Assembly (NCBI GenBank): GCA_951230915.1 | Contig: OX579636.1 | Location: 27,153,567 to 27,217,566 of the forward strand | Direction of reading: 5' to 3' | Origin: Antitrichia curtipendula | Taxonomy: Eukaryota > Streptophyta > Bryopsida > Hypnales > Leucodontaceae | Length of the DNA: 64,000 bases | In this document: positions 21,792 to 34,797 of the stretch, piece by piece | How positions within the stretch are numbered: position 1 is the stretch's first letter | How the letters are laid out: every line of letters begins with the position of its first letter | The notes under the pieces: model-generated | The model's input: only the letters and a program-made list of their open reading frames with translations | Told to the model about the DNA's origin: nothing | The model's database searches: none | Program-made: the position numbers and the translations under genes

Positions 21792-22647
21792 CCCCTAAAG
21801 TTTTTTGACTATGTTTTTATCAAAACGCTCCAAAACTGCCATTTCTAGGACAAGGACCAAATTTATTTTCTTAAACTTTTTTGAACACATGTAACCGTAG
21901 GATCTTGTAGTAAACTAGTTTGAGAACATGTGGAAAAATTTTCAGGAATTTCCACCATGTAGATTGCAAGATATTAGCATTTGAATTGGAAAAAAACTTT
22001 TTTTGGCCCTGGGAAAACCGGGCAGCTGCACTTCAGATGGTCACATGTGTATGAAAAAATGCCCAAAATGGTGGTCACTCTTTGGATTCATTCTTAAAGG
22101 CAAGCTGACAACATGCTTGAAAATTTTCAGATCATTTGGAGTTGTACAACACATAGGAGAAAATAGTAAGTAAAAAGAAGTAGAAAATGATTCAAAACAC
22201 TAAATTGTTAACATTTTATTCATGGAATTGTAATGTTGTAATGGTTGTAATGTTGTAGTACATCCCAATGGTTGTAATGTTGTAGTACACAATCTATACC
22301 TAATGTTTTTATTTCTTTTCAAAAATATTTAAAACTGAATTAAATGAAGGGCTTCAAAGTTTATCTTAGAGTAGAGATTCCACAATTTTAATTTTTTTTA
22401 AAAGTGAATTTTCAAGAAATTTATTTTGCTGCCCAAGTTGCTTGCCAAGCAATGAAAACAACATATCATACCATAACTTTTTAACCATGTAGTCAAAAGT
22501 TATGAAAATTGTTGGGCCTTAAAGCTACTCCTCGGGCACATATTGTGTGAAAATTCCAAAAAAAAAACAAAAAAACTCCATTCATAGTGAGCTGCCCAAA
22601 ATTGCTATGTTGCCAAAAAAACTGCAGTTTAGTGCTTTTGGGATTAA
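21788..22647 (+). mobile_element. piggyBac-type MITE, about 860-bp family
   Basis: It starts TTAACCCCTAAAGTTTTTTG and ends near TTTTGGGATTAA. Internal landmarks (GCTCCAAAACTGCC, CGTAGGATCTTGTAGTA, CAGCTGCACTTCA, GGCCTTAAAGCTACTCCTCG, CTGCCCAAAATTGCTATG) recur in copies at 33312, about 37165, 50262 and 57863. The TTAA site and C-rich ends are those of piggyBac elements. No coding capacity. Confidence 0.75.
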
Positions 22648-22979
22648 ATTAGAGGATGATGCATTTTCTTTGTAGGAAGATGAGTCTCCAACCACAGAAC
22701 ACACAGATGAGTTTTCAACTTTGGAAATTGTTAAATTTGACGATTGCCGTCTTTGAAGAATGCAAATGTTGTCACATGGAAACGATGAGAAGCTCCACCG
22801 ATGGAAGTGGGACTGCAAGAGAGTAAATTCTGCCTTAGTTACAGTTTCCCACATTCCAAAAATACATCTTGTATTCACGGAAAGGATCATGTTACAACAT
22901 CGCTCTGTCACCATTCAACATCCTCTCTGTGAAGGAAGACTTAAGGAGATTTGGAACTTTCCTGACTAAGTTAATGAGC

Positions 22980-25900
22980 TCACAGCATTCCCCCAAAACT
23001 CATCGATCCCAGCCCTTCCCAAACGCTGGTTGAGCCCACGGCCTCTGCGTCCACACCTACTCCTCCTTCGTCCCACCACCCACCACCGTCGGCATCTGCA
23101 AGACGGAATGTAAGAAATCATACTTCCCACACTTTTAAGTGTCGTTCAAATAGTTGAATTTTCAAATCAATGTCAACGTTCCAATAGTGCAAGTCCACTT
23201 ATCCTATAAATGAGGCCACAAAATTAGTGTCAATTTGCATAATACAGTGGCATTTGGACTGCATTATTAGTCTGCGCAAATAGTGTAACCTCAGTAAATT
23301 ATTACTGGTTCTACCGGAGCACATACAGATGATTTCTTATTGTAACATTTGCTATTTCAATTATTTTTAGCATGTCACACAGGAGCCATTTAAGCACTTC
23401 ATATTCATTCTTGCTACACTCATTCATCCCTCATTTATCCCATTAGTGCGTGTGCACTAATATTGATAAGTCATATTAATTGTAATGAGTAGGTTCAAAC
23501 TCTAAGCTCGTTGCATCAACCGGAATTCTATCTTAAATGATCATCCTACGCCGTTCTGATAAGTCAACTCAAAATGGCTCATATCTAAAATGAGAGAACA
23601 CGAGCACGTACAGTGGTTGAAGGTCGAGCTTGGCCTATTGTCCTTGTGACGAACATCCGCTCGTCTTCTACGCCTCGGCTCATCCCCGAGTACTAGCAGA
23701 CTCTGTCTGGGTCTAGAGTTGATGCCAGGTTCCTTGAACCGCATTGGGCGTTCTGCATTCAGTGGACAAACTCAATAAATCGTACCAAAAAGAACATCAA
23801 TTTGCTCAAAAAAATGGACCACTTACCTTCTCTTTTAAACCCCATATTCATTTAGATGGCAGAATTTCAGAGATAGGCAGTGAAGGTTGAGATTTGAGGG
23901 ACCAATAGCAGTTCTGATCTGTCTCTGAAAACTCGAATCCTATTGAACTTCATATGTACACTTATCCTAAATTTCAAGTTGTCAGACTCAAAACTCATCT
24001 GAGCACTTGAAAGGCTTCATTTTCAGAGTTTTTACCCTTAATGTTCTGGTCACGTATTTTCACTTCAATATCAGTGTTTGGTGTTTTTATTCTATCGTAT
24101 TTGACTACATTCTCATATTGAAATATAACTTGATACTAAAAGAATATAATGTATATGAATGCGAAGTCATACCTCAATAAATGATGAAGATTTTACAAGA
24201 TTTATTAAGATGTATTTACACACATTCCCCAAGGGACCTTTTAAGGCACTGTAAAGTTGCATTTTGGCACTCTGAAATCCACTATTTTAACGAAACATAC
24301 CCCGCATGATACACAAAATGAACGCCTAAATTGCAAAAGCACCAATGACATCATTCATACCTGGGAATCTACCCTCGTCTCCCCATGCACCTCCATCCTC
24401 CACTCTCACGCTGTCTTGAGCTTGGGGTACCGAGTCTGTTTCTAACTTCTCCTGGACATTGGAAAAACAAAACAAAAAGTTACAAAACCCACAAACACCT
24501 AGCTGCAACAGTGCCAAGCAGAACAGGAAAACTTTAAATCTTGTAAAGAATGGGTCAACAAGACAAGTACCAGATCGTCTAGCTCGGATTCCACGTGAGC
24601 TTGCAGCATCTACAACCATACCCCGCCCACTGGTTAATCACGTTAACCCCTAAATGGCCCCAGAAGTCAAATTTAGTGCTACATAATGACACTTTCAATC
24701 AATTGATACAACTGGAACCCCTATCAAAAATTCATTATTAGACTATCGTAGTTGTCCAATCATAAAAATGAATAATATCAAATAATATACGAGGGTCTAA
24801 AAATGCAGCTTTCAAAAAGTCAACAAATTTCGATCGTTCATATATCCCAGAATTTTGTTCAATTATGATGTTTTTTCATTCTCCGTATGTTGCATGCATG
24901 TTTCAATGTATATTATACCAAAAAAAACTTTCTTACATTCATCTTGCCATTTAAAATCAAGAAGAACTGAAAATAAGCTTGAAGTTTTCAATATTTGATG
25001 TCCTACATTGAAGTAACGGCAAAAAAAGATTTTGCTTCATTTTGCTATGATCTATAAATTTCAGAGGGAGACTGCAAAAAGATGAGGAAACGAGGCAGAA
25101 ATGATCACCAGAAATGAGGAAAAATGAATGACGTGCATGGGTTAAGAGGTGCGTGAGACTATTGTCAAGAAGTGAAAATTGATGAAATTCGAACGACAAT
25201 TTTCAAAGAATTTGTTTTGAAAATTAGGACTGCCAAAGATTTAGTATTAGGACTGCCATACCTCTCGAGGGAAGAGCTCATTGCAGACTGGGCAAATCTC
25301 CGTTGGTGCCCCTTCGATTTGCGATCGTTTCCTCTTTCTGTTGATTTCACTACTTTCCTCGTGTAGATAGACTTCGCCATCACATCCTCCACCTGCAGAA
25401 TCCTCCTCCTCCGTCAAGTCAATGAAGTCTATGCTATGGGGTTTAGTAGCATTCTTTCGCAGATGTCCTTCCCAGTCGTGTGTTCCTGTAGGTTCACAGC
25501 CTGCATCCCCAGCAGCATCCTCAGCAGGCCTGGGAGCCTCTTGTACGTGAGTCCTGCTTCTGTCGAGGACGTGTGCTGTGAACAACTTGTCCTGCATACT
25601 TTCACCTAGCTGTGCATGTACTTGAGGCCTTCTCGAATGCTCGCTTCTAGGAGACTCTTCCGGGGAGCACGATGCGGTACACTCGTCAACTGAAACTCGT
25701 CCAGTGTCATCACCTCTCTCGTCCTGCTTGGTGCTTCTGCAGACATCCAAAAGAAGTTGAGAACGAGGAGCATCACAGAAACAGGGAATTAAGCAAGTCT
25801 TCTCTTCAAGTGAATTATAAATTAAACCCTAAACCAAAATACATCAATGAAGCACCATGGTGCATTGAAAGATCAAAATAACCATTAAAGGACCAAGACA

Positions 25901-26206
25901 TCATGGTTTTACAGTGATCAAGTACGTTGTTCATATTGTGAAAATTATAGAACTCAGATAGGGTCAAATTTCATTGATCACCACAATCATTAAGACCGCT
26001 ACATGTAAACAATTGAGTTCTCATAAGACCCACTCCTAAGCGCTACGAGGCCCAATTAGGGCTTCTTAGTCCTTCAGAAGTTAATGAGAGAAGGTCACAT
26101 TTGAATTAGGTCACCTGGTGTCATTCTTACGAACCGCATCCAGCCTCTCTCTCACCGCCAGAGTCAGACCAGCGTCTACTACACACCCCTGCACAGTGTA
26201 CATCAT
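22980..26206 (-). CDS. SUMO-interacting and UBZ-like zinc-finger protein, five exons, 270 aa
   Basis: Coding exons on the minus strand are 26206-26115, 25736-25262, 24609-24571, 24451-24361 and 23095-22980. All have GT-AG borders and all phases agree (2, 0, 0, 1). The start is MMYTVQGCVVDAG. Exon 2 holds a consensus SUMO-interacting motif (IDFIDLTEEED) followed by basic KRKRS. A zinc finger is split across the exon 2/3 junction as CPVCNELFPRE + MLQAHVESELDDL, i.e. CxxC-x11-H. It resembles ubiquitin-binding UBZ fingers, though the fourth ligand is not obvious. The C-terminus is acidic and Gly/Trp-rich (DGGGWWDEGG). The combination suggests a nuclear protein reading SUMO/ubiquitin signals, as in DNA-damage responses (inference). 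The exact family is not recognised. A piggyBac-type MITE sits in the intron before exon 3. Confidence 0.7.
24643..25145 (+). mobile_element. piggyBac-type MITE inside an intron of the SIM/UBZ-like gene
   Basis: TTAACCCCTAAATGGCC starts at 24643 and ..GCATGGGTTAA ends at 25145 (503 bp), lying wholly within the intron 24610-25261. The internal sequence is not clearly related to the other families, so the right end is less certain than the left. Confidence 0.5.
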
Positions 26207-26215
26207 CCAATGCAC

Positions 26216-26441
26216 CAGCCTAATGAGAATTTCCACGAGGAAACTGCGACATCCATATAGATAAACGAAACTATATGTCGTCTAGAGAACATGAAAATCA
26301 AAATCCCGCCTGGCATTTTCAGATTCTCCCAATCAAGGTATCCACGAGGAGTAGCTCACCTGAAGTGATCCCCGTTTCTCCGATTTCCGATTCAGAAACT
26401 CCATGAGGGGTACGGCGCGACCGTTACCTGATCCCCCAGCC
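26216..26441 (-). promoter_or_regulatory. 5' leader exon with a spliced upstream ORF
   Basis: A non-coding leader exon (26441-26360, acceptor TTTTTTCAG, donor CAG|GTGAGC) appears to splice to 26243. It contains an ATG at 26404 (MEFLNRKSEKRGSLQ). After splicing this upstream frame closes after 22 codons at 26220, 13 bases before the main ATG, so it could restrain translation (inference). Confidence 0.5.
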
Positions 26442-27600
26442 CTGAAAAAATCGCACCTTACAAAAACTCGTCACAAGGTCCTAAGGTCCCGTATGATGAT
26501 TACCAATGCTTGCTCTAACATTAGTGGGATTTCAATGTCAATCACTCGGTACTGTGTAGAATCGATTACGGCCAGTTTCACTTTGCTCAAGCCAGCATTG
26601 AGTAGTTTTTTTGTTCATCCAGTCCACACCATGCAGACATCTCCATTCAGCATGAAAGTCCGAAATTCATCACGAAACACATTCATTCCACGACATCTAA
26701 AAACCCTCTATAGTGCAATTAGCCAAGTGGGGGGAGACGGGACATGAGATCCAACATTTCAGCCCTCACACCCAGACTCCCATATGCACTCCCTCCATTC
26801 ACCGTAAACAACCTTCATTCCCAAGAGAAATACAAAATGTCCATCGATAAAATTTTGCAGAATTCCATAGTCAATGTCCAGTGATGATCACGAGATCAAC
26901 GTCGTACATTCCATTCCTCACACCGGGACTCCCATGCGGACACCCTAACTCACCCTAACAAACCTTCATTCGTAAGAGGAATTCAAAATGTCCACCATAG
27001 TCAATGTCCAGTGATGATAGACTAGGATACCCTAAACCTTCGAACAGAGCCCAATTGAGCACGCAGGAAGAAAGACTGACTCCACCAATTTCCAATCAAG
27101 ACAACTTCAAAGAGACTCATCCCAATTGAGCATTCCCCCACCGTTCCCAAACCCAGAATGAAAGACTCCACCACTATCCATCCAATTATCAAAAATTTCC
27201 AAGAGATTCATCCCCAATGGAGCATCAACAGAGATTCATGCGCACTTACGTGATGACTCGAGAATTGGAGAACATGGAGGCGATGGAGCGTTGACCTGGC
27301 AACGCCGTGAGCTCCGCCCCAGCTGGAGCCTTCTTCCCCATGGAAAAGCTGGCTGGGATATCTTCGTTTTCCCTTCCACAAAGGAGAGAGTGGCATTCGC
27401 AATCAGAGGGAGGCTTTGTTGGGGAATTGCTCGCGAGGTGATGAAGAGGATGCCACTTACGAAGGTTTGCTGACGCTGGTGGGAAGTTTGGGAAATCGTA
27501 GTGAAAGGGCGGGTTATGGGCTTTCCCGCCATAACTAGGCGGGAGGACCTTTTGGCGCGTGTTCTGCCCGCATTGGAATTTAGACTCACGGGCTGGTTTT
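26442..27600 (-). promoter_or_regulatory. Probable promoter and first leader exon of the SIM/UBZ-like gene
   Basis: Sequence at about 27240-27590 is GC-richer and ends in a strong donor (CATCAC|GTAAGTGC near 27250 on the minus strand). It is best read as a first 5' UTR exon followed by a leader intron. A 117-codon frame there has no recognised motif. Confidence 0.4.
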
Positions 27601-28329
27601 TATTTTTAGGGGAGGAGAGGAGGCTTGGACCCCTTCCTAACTAATTATTAGTAGATCTGAAGTTCCAACTTTGTAAGTCCTCGTTCAAGGTCAAATCTCA
27701 ACTTCCTTGGGCTGTAGAAGGTGGAAAAAAAATATCAAATGTGGGGACTTGAAAGTTCATAATGTGAAGGCCAAAGTCCCAATTCTCAATCCCAACTCTC
27801 AGTCCCAACTTGTCTCTTATATAATATTATGTAGAAACTGAGTGTTCAAAAATTGGGTTGAAAAGTCAAAAAATTCATTTGGGGCCACTTTTAGCTTCAA
27901 ATTTGCATTTGGAGAAAATTTCATCTTGCTAAGTTGCCTTGTGTGATGTTTTTGTCCTCATTCTATATCCAAAAAAAATTATTGGAATTTGGAGGCTAAG
28001 TTAAATTTTCATTGGTAGGCTAAACCTAATTTGGCCTCCAAGTCCCACTTCCTTGGTTCCAAAACTTCCCAAAAGTGTTGTCATTTACACATTTTGGAAT
28101 TATGTAGGATTTAAGATGTAATTGGAAGTAGAAGCCTTATTTTTCAACTCTCCACCAATCAAATTTTGAGAATTAAATGGAACTTGGGATGTAGTATGTA
28201 GTAGCCCTAAGGTAATTGAGCACCTAAAAGCAACACTTTTTTTTAGTCATACTATATCAAAGGTTGACTGACCAAAAATATTTTATGAGATTATTGGCAA
28301 ACTCAAGAAAAATGCAACCCGGTGGGCTA
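27601..28329. other. AT-rich spacer
   Basis: No gene or repeat end was recognised. Confidence 0.5.
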
Positions 28330-28907
28330 TTAACCACTAAAGGACCAAAGCACATTTGCCCACAAATTGTGAAAAAATGCCACCTTTCAAAGTAGTGGAA
28401 AAAAAAATTAATTTAAAAAAAAAAATTAAATACACTTGTATAAATTTGTATTATATTACTATAGGAATGTGTGGAAAAAAATTCAAACACTTTGACCACA
28501 TAGATTCAAATATTATAACATTTGAAGTAAAAAACGAAAAAAAAATTTGCTCTTACCAGACAAGGCCAACAAACTTTATTTCTTCCTAAAGTAAGATTTT
28601 TACACTATACATAGTTTGTTTTTTTCACAATTGCGTCTTATATCTCTAAGTTACATACCTAATAAATTTCAAAATTATAGGAGTTTTATACATGTTGCTC
28701 GAAGCTGCCCGAGCTACTCCAAAAGTTCAAAGCAGTATAACTTTGATCCAAGTTCTCGATTCAATAAAAATTATGTTCCCATGAAGGAGATAAATGTTCA
28801 CACCTTGTGTCAAAATTTGAAGAAAATTTGTTATAAAAGACTTTGTACGCACCTACCTAAGATCGCTTGCGTATGTTCAATGGTCATTCGGTCCTTTAGG
28901 AGGTTAA
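28330..28907 (+). mobile_element. piggyBac-type MITE, 578 bp
   Basis: The ends TTAACCACTAAAGGACCAAA and TTCGGTCCTTTAGGAGGTTAA-like sequence are inverse copies with a TTAA at each side. The interior is AT-rich and non-coding. Confidence 0.75.
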
Positions 28908-31900
28908 TTTTCAAAAGTTATAATAATAATATTTTGTAAATTTCCAAAGTTGCTAAATACAGAGTAATCTATTCATTACATAACCGTAAATAGACACTCT
29001 TAAAGCACAAAATGTCTTAACTTTCATTGATTGCTTCAAAAACTTTCCCACCTCTCATTGCTTACTTTACATAGTCAATGCAATGGTTATAAGTCATGGA
29101 AGTGTTCATTTGAGGGCTTTTTTTAGGTGTCAAAGAATAGAAGATATTGCAATTAGGTGCTTCTACCTTATCTTGATGAAGTTTGAGTAAGCTAGCTACT
29201 TTACACTGTTTTTTTATTAGAGCTTACGGTTATTTTCATATGAAGGTGTGCCAATTTAATTCTTGAATTAGGCAAGGAGGCTTAGGAGGGATGCACATGA
29301 ACCATTTTTTTTGGTTTGGAGCTAAGGGTTATTTTCATACAAGGATATGCCAATTTAATTGGTGAATTGGATACGTGGACTTAGGAAAGATGCACATAAA
29401 CAATATTTTTTTCCTCTAGAACTTGGAGTTATGTTCATACAAAGATACACGTGACAATTGGTGAAATGGACTTGGGGGCTCAAGAGGGATAAGAAAGTTC
29501 CAAAATTGAATTTCTGGATTATAATTTTAGAGTTTGTCGTCACTGTAAACCAATCCCAAGATGATGTAAGGCACTTTTTTATTTTAAAAATTACTTCATT
29601 TATGTCAAAGCTAACCCTCACCTAGGGTATCTTAATTAATTAAAAGATCATAAGGTTTGACTATTGTGAAATGAGAATTGACTAGTCCATGTAGCACATA
29701 AATGTTGACTTTGGTGTCACATTTTGAATAATTGACACCTAAAGATTGATTCTCTCTACGTCCCAATTTCCACCAAATTCTCAAAATCTGATTCAAAAGT
29801 TGAAAATCTAATTTTGAGAGCTAAAAAATCTAAACTTAGGGCTTTATACTATGTACCAAAGTCTAATGCATTCAAAAATGCTTACATGGTAGTACTTTTT
29901 GAAGATTTGGGTGCCAAGAAAGTAAAACTTAAAGATCAAGTTGGGTCTAACATAAATGAAAACCCAATTCATGCTATGAATTCTATTTATTGTTTTGATT
30001 ACATTATGATAAGAATAACTCTAAATCAAACATCCTTGTGTATTGATTTTGTTTAGAAAACTATTCATTGCAAATTGTATATAAAAGTAGCCCCCAAATG
30101 TGTATTTTTTTATTTTGATCTATTTTACAATTATATACAAGAAAAAAAATCGCATTTTTAGTGATGCATTTAGGTGACATATACAATGATTTAATTGTTT
30201 TTATGTTACTAATGATATCAAACGTAACATCAAGATGTTATTGTTAACATAAAAAAACAGCTAGATCACCATGGATATCACCTCAAATGTGCCATCAAAA
30301 ACATAGGGTTCTTCTAGTGTTTAATTTCTAGACATATATTTGCCAAATAATATTTTACATGAGAATATCTAGAGCTTAGGATTGGAACTTTCATCTTGAT
30401 ATTATGAAGCTCCAAATTTTATGTATAATAATTCAATTCATTTTCTACAATCCAAAAAAAGTTAGGATTTGACCTTGAAGTGAGACTTAGAGAAACGGGA
30501 CATGAAACATAGTGAGAAACAATCCACTAAGATCATGAAAGGAATTCTTTTTGTGTCTTGTATCATAAGTCTAAAAAATAAAAAACAAAATTTATGATCG
30601 AACATCTCTCTTGTGTGGATTAAGTGGAGCTTGCAATTGGAATTATTTACAATGACAAATAATTGAAGGTTAGACTGCAAATGTATACTTATCAAGCCTC
30701 AATCTTCTTCTACACAAAGAATTTTTACTATTTTTTTCATGCACAACATTCTCAACTAAGACCTTTTGACCCCGGCCACCTCGTAGACTTCATTGGTTAC
30801 ATGAAGAAAAAGAAAAAGCCCTCATCAAATACTTGGAGGAGTAACCCCTACATTTCTAGGAGTTGCTTCAATGGACTCTTGAAGGTTTGAGCAGGTATCT
30901 ATGATCTCAATTTTTTATAAGAGTTTTTTGAGTTTTTTTTCAAGATAACAAAACTTATTAGCTTTTGGGGAATATAATTTCTATTTCAATTAGTGCAAGG
31001 GAGCAAAAGTCTTGCCACAATAAGCCCCAAATAAGTAACGGTGGGCAATAAAAATAATAATAAATAAAAAACAATTTATTATAGATTATATTTGTATCTA
31101 TAACAGTAGATTTGATTCATTCCATTTGAATAAGCAATGTAAAAGTTACGAAGCTTCTTGTTTTGTTGGCTATCTTAGCAAATTTTTGAGAAAATAATGT
31201 ATTGAATTTGTTTGAAAACTCAATTTTCACAATTTAAAAACAAATTGCTTATGATTAATTTAGATCTTCCTTCTATTTGCACCTACTTTGATTCAACAAT
31301 TTTTAAAGAATGAAAATCATAGGCTTTTAAAAAAAATTATTTCCCAAAATCTCAACTCAATTTTATTTTAGAGGATTTGAAGACTTATAATCTAATTAGG
31401 CTAGGAACAAACAATCTTGTTTTCTTCACTTTGTTCATTGAAAATCCTTTGAAGCCTTCTTGAAGAAAACTGAATTTGAGTTTGTCATAGCTTGTGACAT
31501 CTACAAAGAAACTTGTGTGAGATACACATTGGGGACAATTGAGAAGAATAAACAATGAAATGACAAAATTGTATGTATTTGCCTCCTATTTATCTTCTAT
31601 TTGAAGCAATTACCTTCATACTCTCACCATGTAATTTAGAATCTTTGATTTTATATATGAATTCTAAATTTCCAAATTTTATCATCCGTAGTAAATAATT
31701 AGTTTTTTTTCATATTTTTCAAGGTAAATATAGTTGTCTGAAATTTTTATCCTCCAAAGGAGAATTGTAGGACTAAGGTAGACAAGCCTTTTACCATCTT
31801 GATTTGCAATCTGACTATCTTGAGGCTAATTCCAAAAAGGCTCATGTTTTTAGAGGTGAGTACTTGTTTTATGAGTCAAACTTGGAATTATCTTTAATGG

Positions 31901-33311
31901 CGTTAATGTACTAATTTTGTTAGATTTCCTAGACAAATTTGGTTGATTTTCTAAACAAATTTGGATGTTTGAACATATAAAATTGGGGCCAAATGTAGGG
32001 TGCAAATTTGGACTGTGGACGGAATTGGGGTGGTCTACCTTAGTATCAAGGAGTCCTTGGTTGATGCTCAACCTGGCAAAGTGTCATTATGTTTGATTTT
32101 GACGTCCATAAGCTCATTTATTGATGGCTAAATAGTGCTAGAAATTCAATGTAAGTTTTTCAAGATCGGTTCTATCAAGTCAAGTCTTCATCAAGTCATT
32201 GTATATATAAATGAGGAGAAACCTCAATGGTTGAATCTTGTTCAATCATTCTCATTCACACCTTTGAAAAATAGACTAATATAATGTCAAAGAAGGTCAA
32301 AATGTGTGATACAATGATTATAATTATGCTCACTATATCCAGTGTGTACTTGTCATGGCTTTAGAAATGGACTAGGTAATGTGAAAGGAGAGATACAATA
32401 TGAAAAATAGACACGGGAGTAGCAAGGAATGTTATTTCTCATAATTGTGTACCTCTTGTTTTTATATTACCAAACATAAACTCAATGTTGAATGGTTGGG
32501 TCTAACTTGGTCAATCAAGGGTCTAGAAAAAAGGGCATCATAATGCTAAAGTAGACCTATGGTATGAAAAAGAACATGCATGTCCTCATTTAATTTAAGA
32601 GTGTCATCCATTAAGGTTGTGAATTGAGTATTATGAAAGTAGAGACTCACTATAAGAAACAAAATATCAAAACATAGGAGCAACAATAGATGTTACTTCT
32701 ATAACAAGGTTGTACTTTTAGGTGCAAGCAAGGTAAAGTTCTCGAAAAAAGTAGTTCACCTCATCCTTCAAGGGGCATTTTTGTCAAAAAAAAGATCATT
32801 GCTTATGTATTTAAACTTTTTTTCATTCTAAACTTGTTCTTTTCAACACTATTTACTCTTTAAAACAATTGCATTAAAAAAAAAGTCATTTTTGAGATAC
32901 TCTTAGAATACTTTATTTATCTTCAGAAGTAGCAACAAAAAATGACAAAGCAGCTCAAATTATGAACCAAAATATATATAAAAAAACACTTTTTTGTTCT
33001 ATATATATGTGTGATACATGTTATGTGGTTATTGTTTTGAATTTTTTTTTTCTTCCAGATTTCATGTTTGAATGACATGATCTTCAAGTGTTTCAAATCA
33101 ACTTTTGAAGGGCTTCTACATCTCCAAATTAGATGAAACAATGTGAAAAAAATTAGTTCCTTTGAATAATTCACAAAGGCATCTTCTTTAAAAAATCATC
33201 CAGTGTTGACCAAGATTGGAGTAATAACTTACTCTTGAAGGTTGAGGTGTTTTTAGGCCCAAAATACTTGAATCCAAAGCAAAGCTAAAATGTTCATCTA
33301 TAGTTATATCA
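28908..33311. other. Long AT-rich intergenic region
   Basis: No gene was recognised. A degenerate tandem repeat of about 98 bp occurs three times at 29217-29490 (GGTTATTTTCATA.., TGCCAATTTAATT.., GATGCACATGAAC..). The remaining open frames are short and without motifs. Confidence 0.5.
29217..29490. repeat. About 98-bp degenerate tandem repeat, three copies
   Basis: Three successive segments share GAGCTAAGGGTTATTTTCAT, CCAATTTAATTGGTGAATT and AGGGATGCACAT landmarks at similar spacing. Confidence 0.6.
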
Positions 33312-34224
33312 TTAACCCCTTAAGTTCCTTGACTATGTTTTTCACCAAAAACGCTCCAAAACTGTCATTTCTAGTACAAATACCAAATTTTTGAAAAAAC
33401 ATATTTTTTTGACACATGTAACCATAGGATCTTGTAGTATGCTGACTTGAGAACATGTGGTAAACATTTCAGAAATTTCTATTGTATGGATTGCAAGATA
33501 TAATAAGCATTCAAATTCACTGAAATCATTTTTTGGGAAAAACCTTGCGACATTCCAAGCAGCTGCACTTCACAAGCTCACTTTTTCTATGAAAAATTGT
33601 CCCAAATGGTGGTGCTTCTTTAGATGATTTTTTTTTTCTAAACAAGTTGGCTACACCTTCGCCGGTCAATGCCCTGTCGACTTCAATATGAGTTGAAACT
33701 TGAGAGTAAAAAATCTTGAAAACCGTCTTGATAGTATATAACACTCAGGATTTGAACTGTTTGTCAAGTGATGGAAATGGGTGATCAAGGAAAATACAAT
33801 CAAAGGGAGTTTCAATTGAAAAGAGAGGAGAATATAAGCTTGAAGGAATTGGACTGTTACAAATACTGTATAAACTGTGCAGAAAAAGATATTCAAAATT
33901 CAAAACTCATTTACCAAAATAAAAATGTGGAGAATCACGCCAATGCACATGCATTGAACTAAAAGTTTTGTTTCACATTAATCCTAAAATACAAACTGGG
34001 TGATATTCTTGTAACCTAAACTTCAAAAAATCGAATCCTTGTTTACATTTTTGCATATTTTTACTTAACTCAATTTCATCAAATTGGTTGAAAAGGAACA
34101 TGATTTCAAAAAAAATTCAAGCATTAATTTATAAGAAGAATGAGAAGTTATTTAAGCAATCCATCACCCTGAAACACCCTGTTTCATCATCTAAAATATG
34201 GATTGTGACGTACTTAGGGGTTAA
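33312..34224 (+). mobile_element. piggyBac-type MITE, chimeric or rearranged
   Basis: The left end TTAACCCCTTAAGTTCCTTG and first 350 bases match the 21788 element. The right end TACTTAGGGGTTAA at 34211-34224 has the correct inverse form, but sequence from about 33660 is unlike the other copies. Either an insertion or a different partner end is involved. Confidence 0.55.
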
Positions 34225-34797
34225 GGACTAGCTTACATCCAACAACTTCACCAACAGTAGCAGATGTTCAGGAAAGACACAAAGGAATCAGATTCTATTA
34301 ACAAGAGAAGGGGAATGCAATAAACATCGGGTCAAGCAAATTCCGAGATCAGCAAACTGAGGGAGGCTTTGCATAAACAAACCACTGAAAGACTCAATTA
34401 ATAGCAGCATTTCACTCCTTCACTGCAGAAGGTGTCATAAACTTACCTACATGAAGTACTAATTCCAATTTGAACGTCAATCAAAAATCATAAAATCCAA
34501 TTACTGATGGTGAAATCTTTACATCATGGACGGCCTTGTGGCAGTAATCAATAGAAGTGCCACACACAAAAACTTTTATGGCACTCACCCTGATTGTCCT
34601 GTATCTATTCTGTAACGATGTTCATAAGTTTCAGAGTTCCCACCAAAACAATTTACCAAAGGAGACTATCCGGCATGAAACTAAGTTGTTTGCAACCAGC
34701 CATGGCCAAGAGAGCCTTTAATTGAAATCTATTGTGAAGAGAGATATGCAATCGATAAATGAAAACACTAATACAAACAGGAGCACTAGGATTGCTG
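34225..34797 (-). other. 3' flank of the TAXIMIN-like gene
   Basis: Probable 3' UTR and downstream sequence of the minus-strand gene. No other feature was recognised. Confidence 0.4.
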
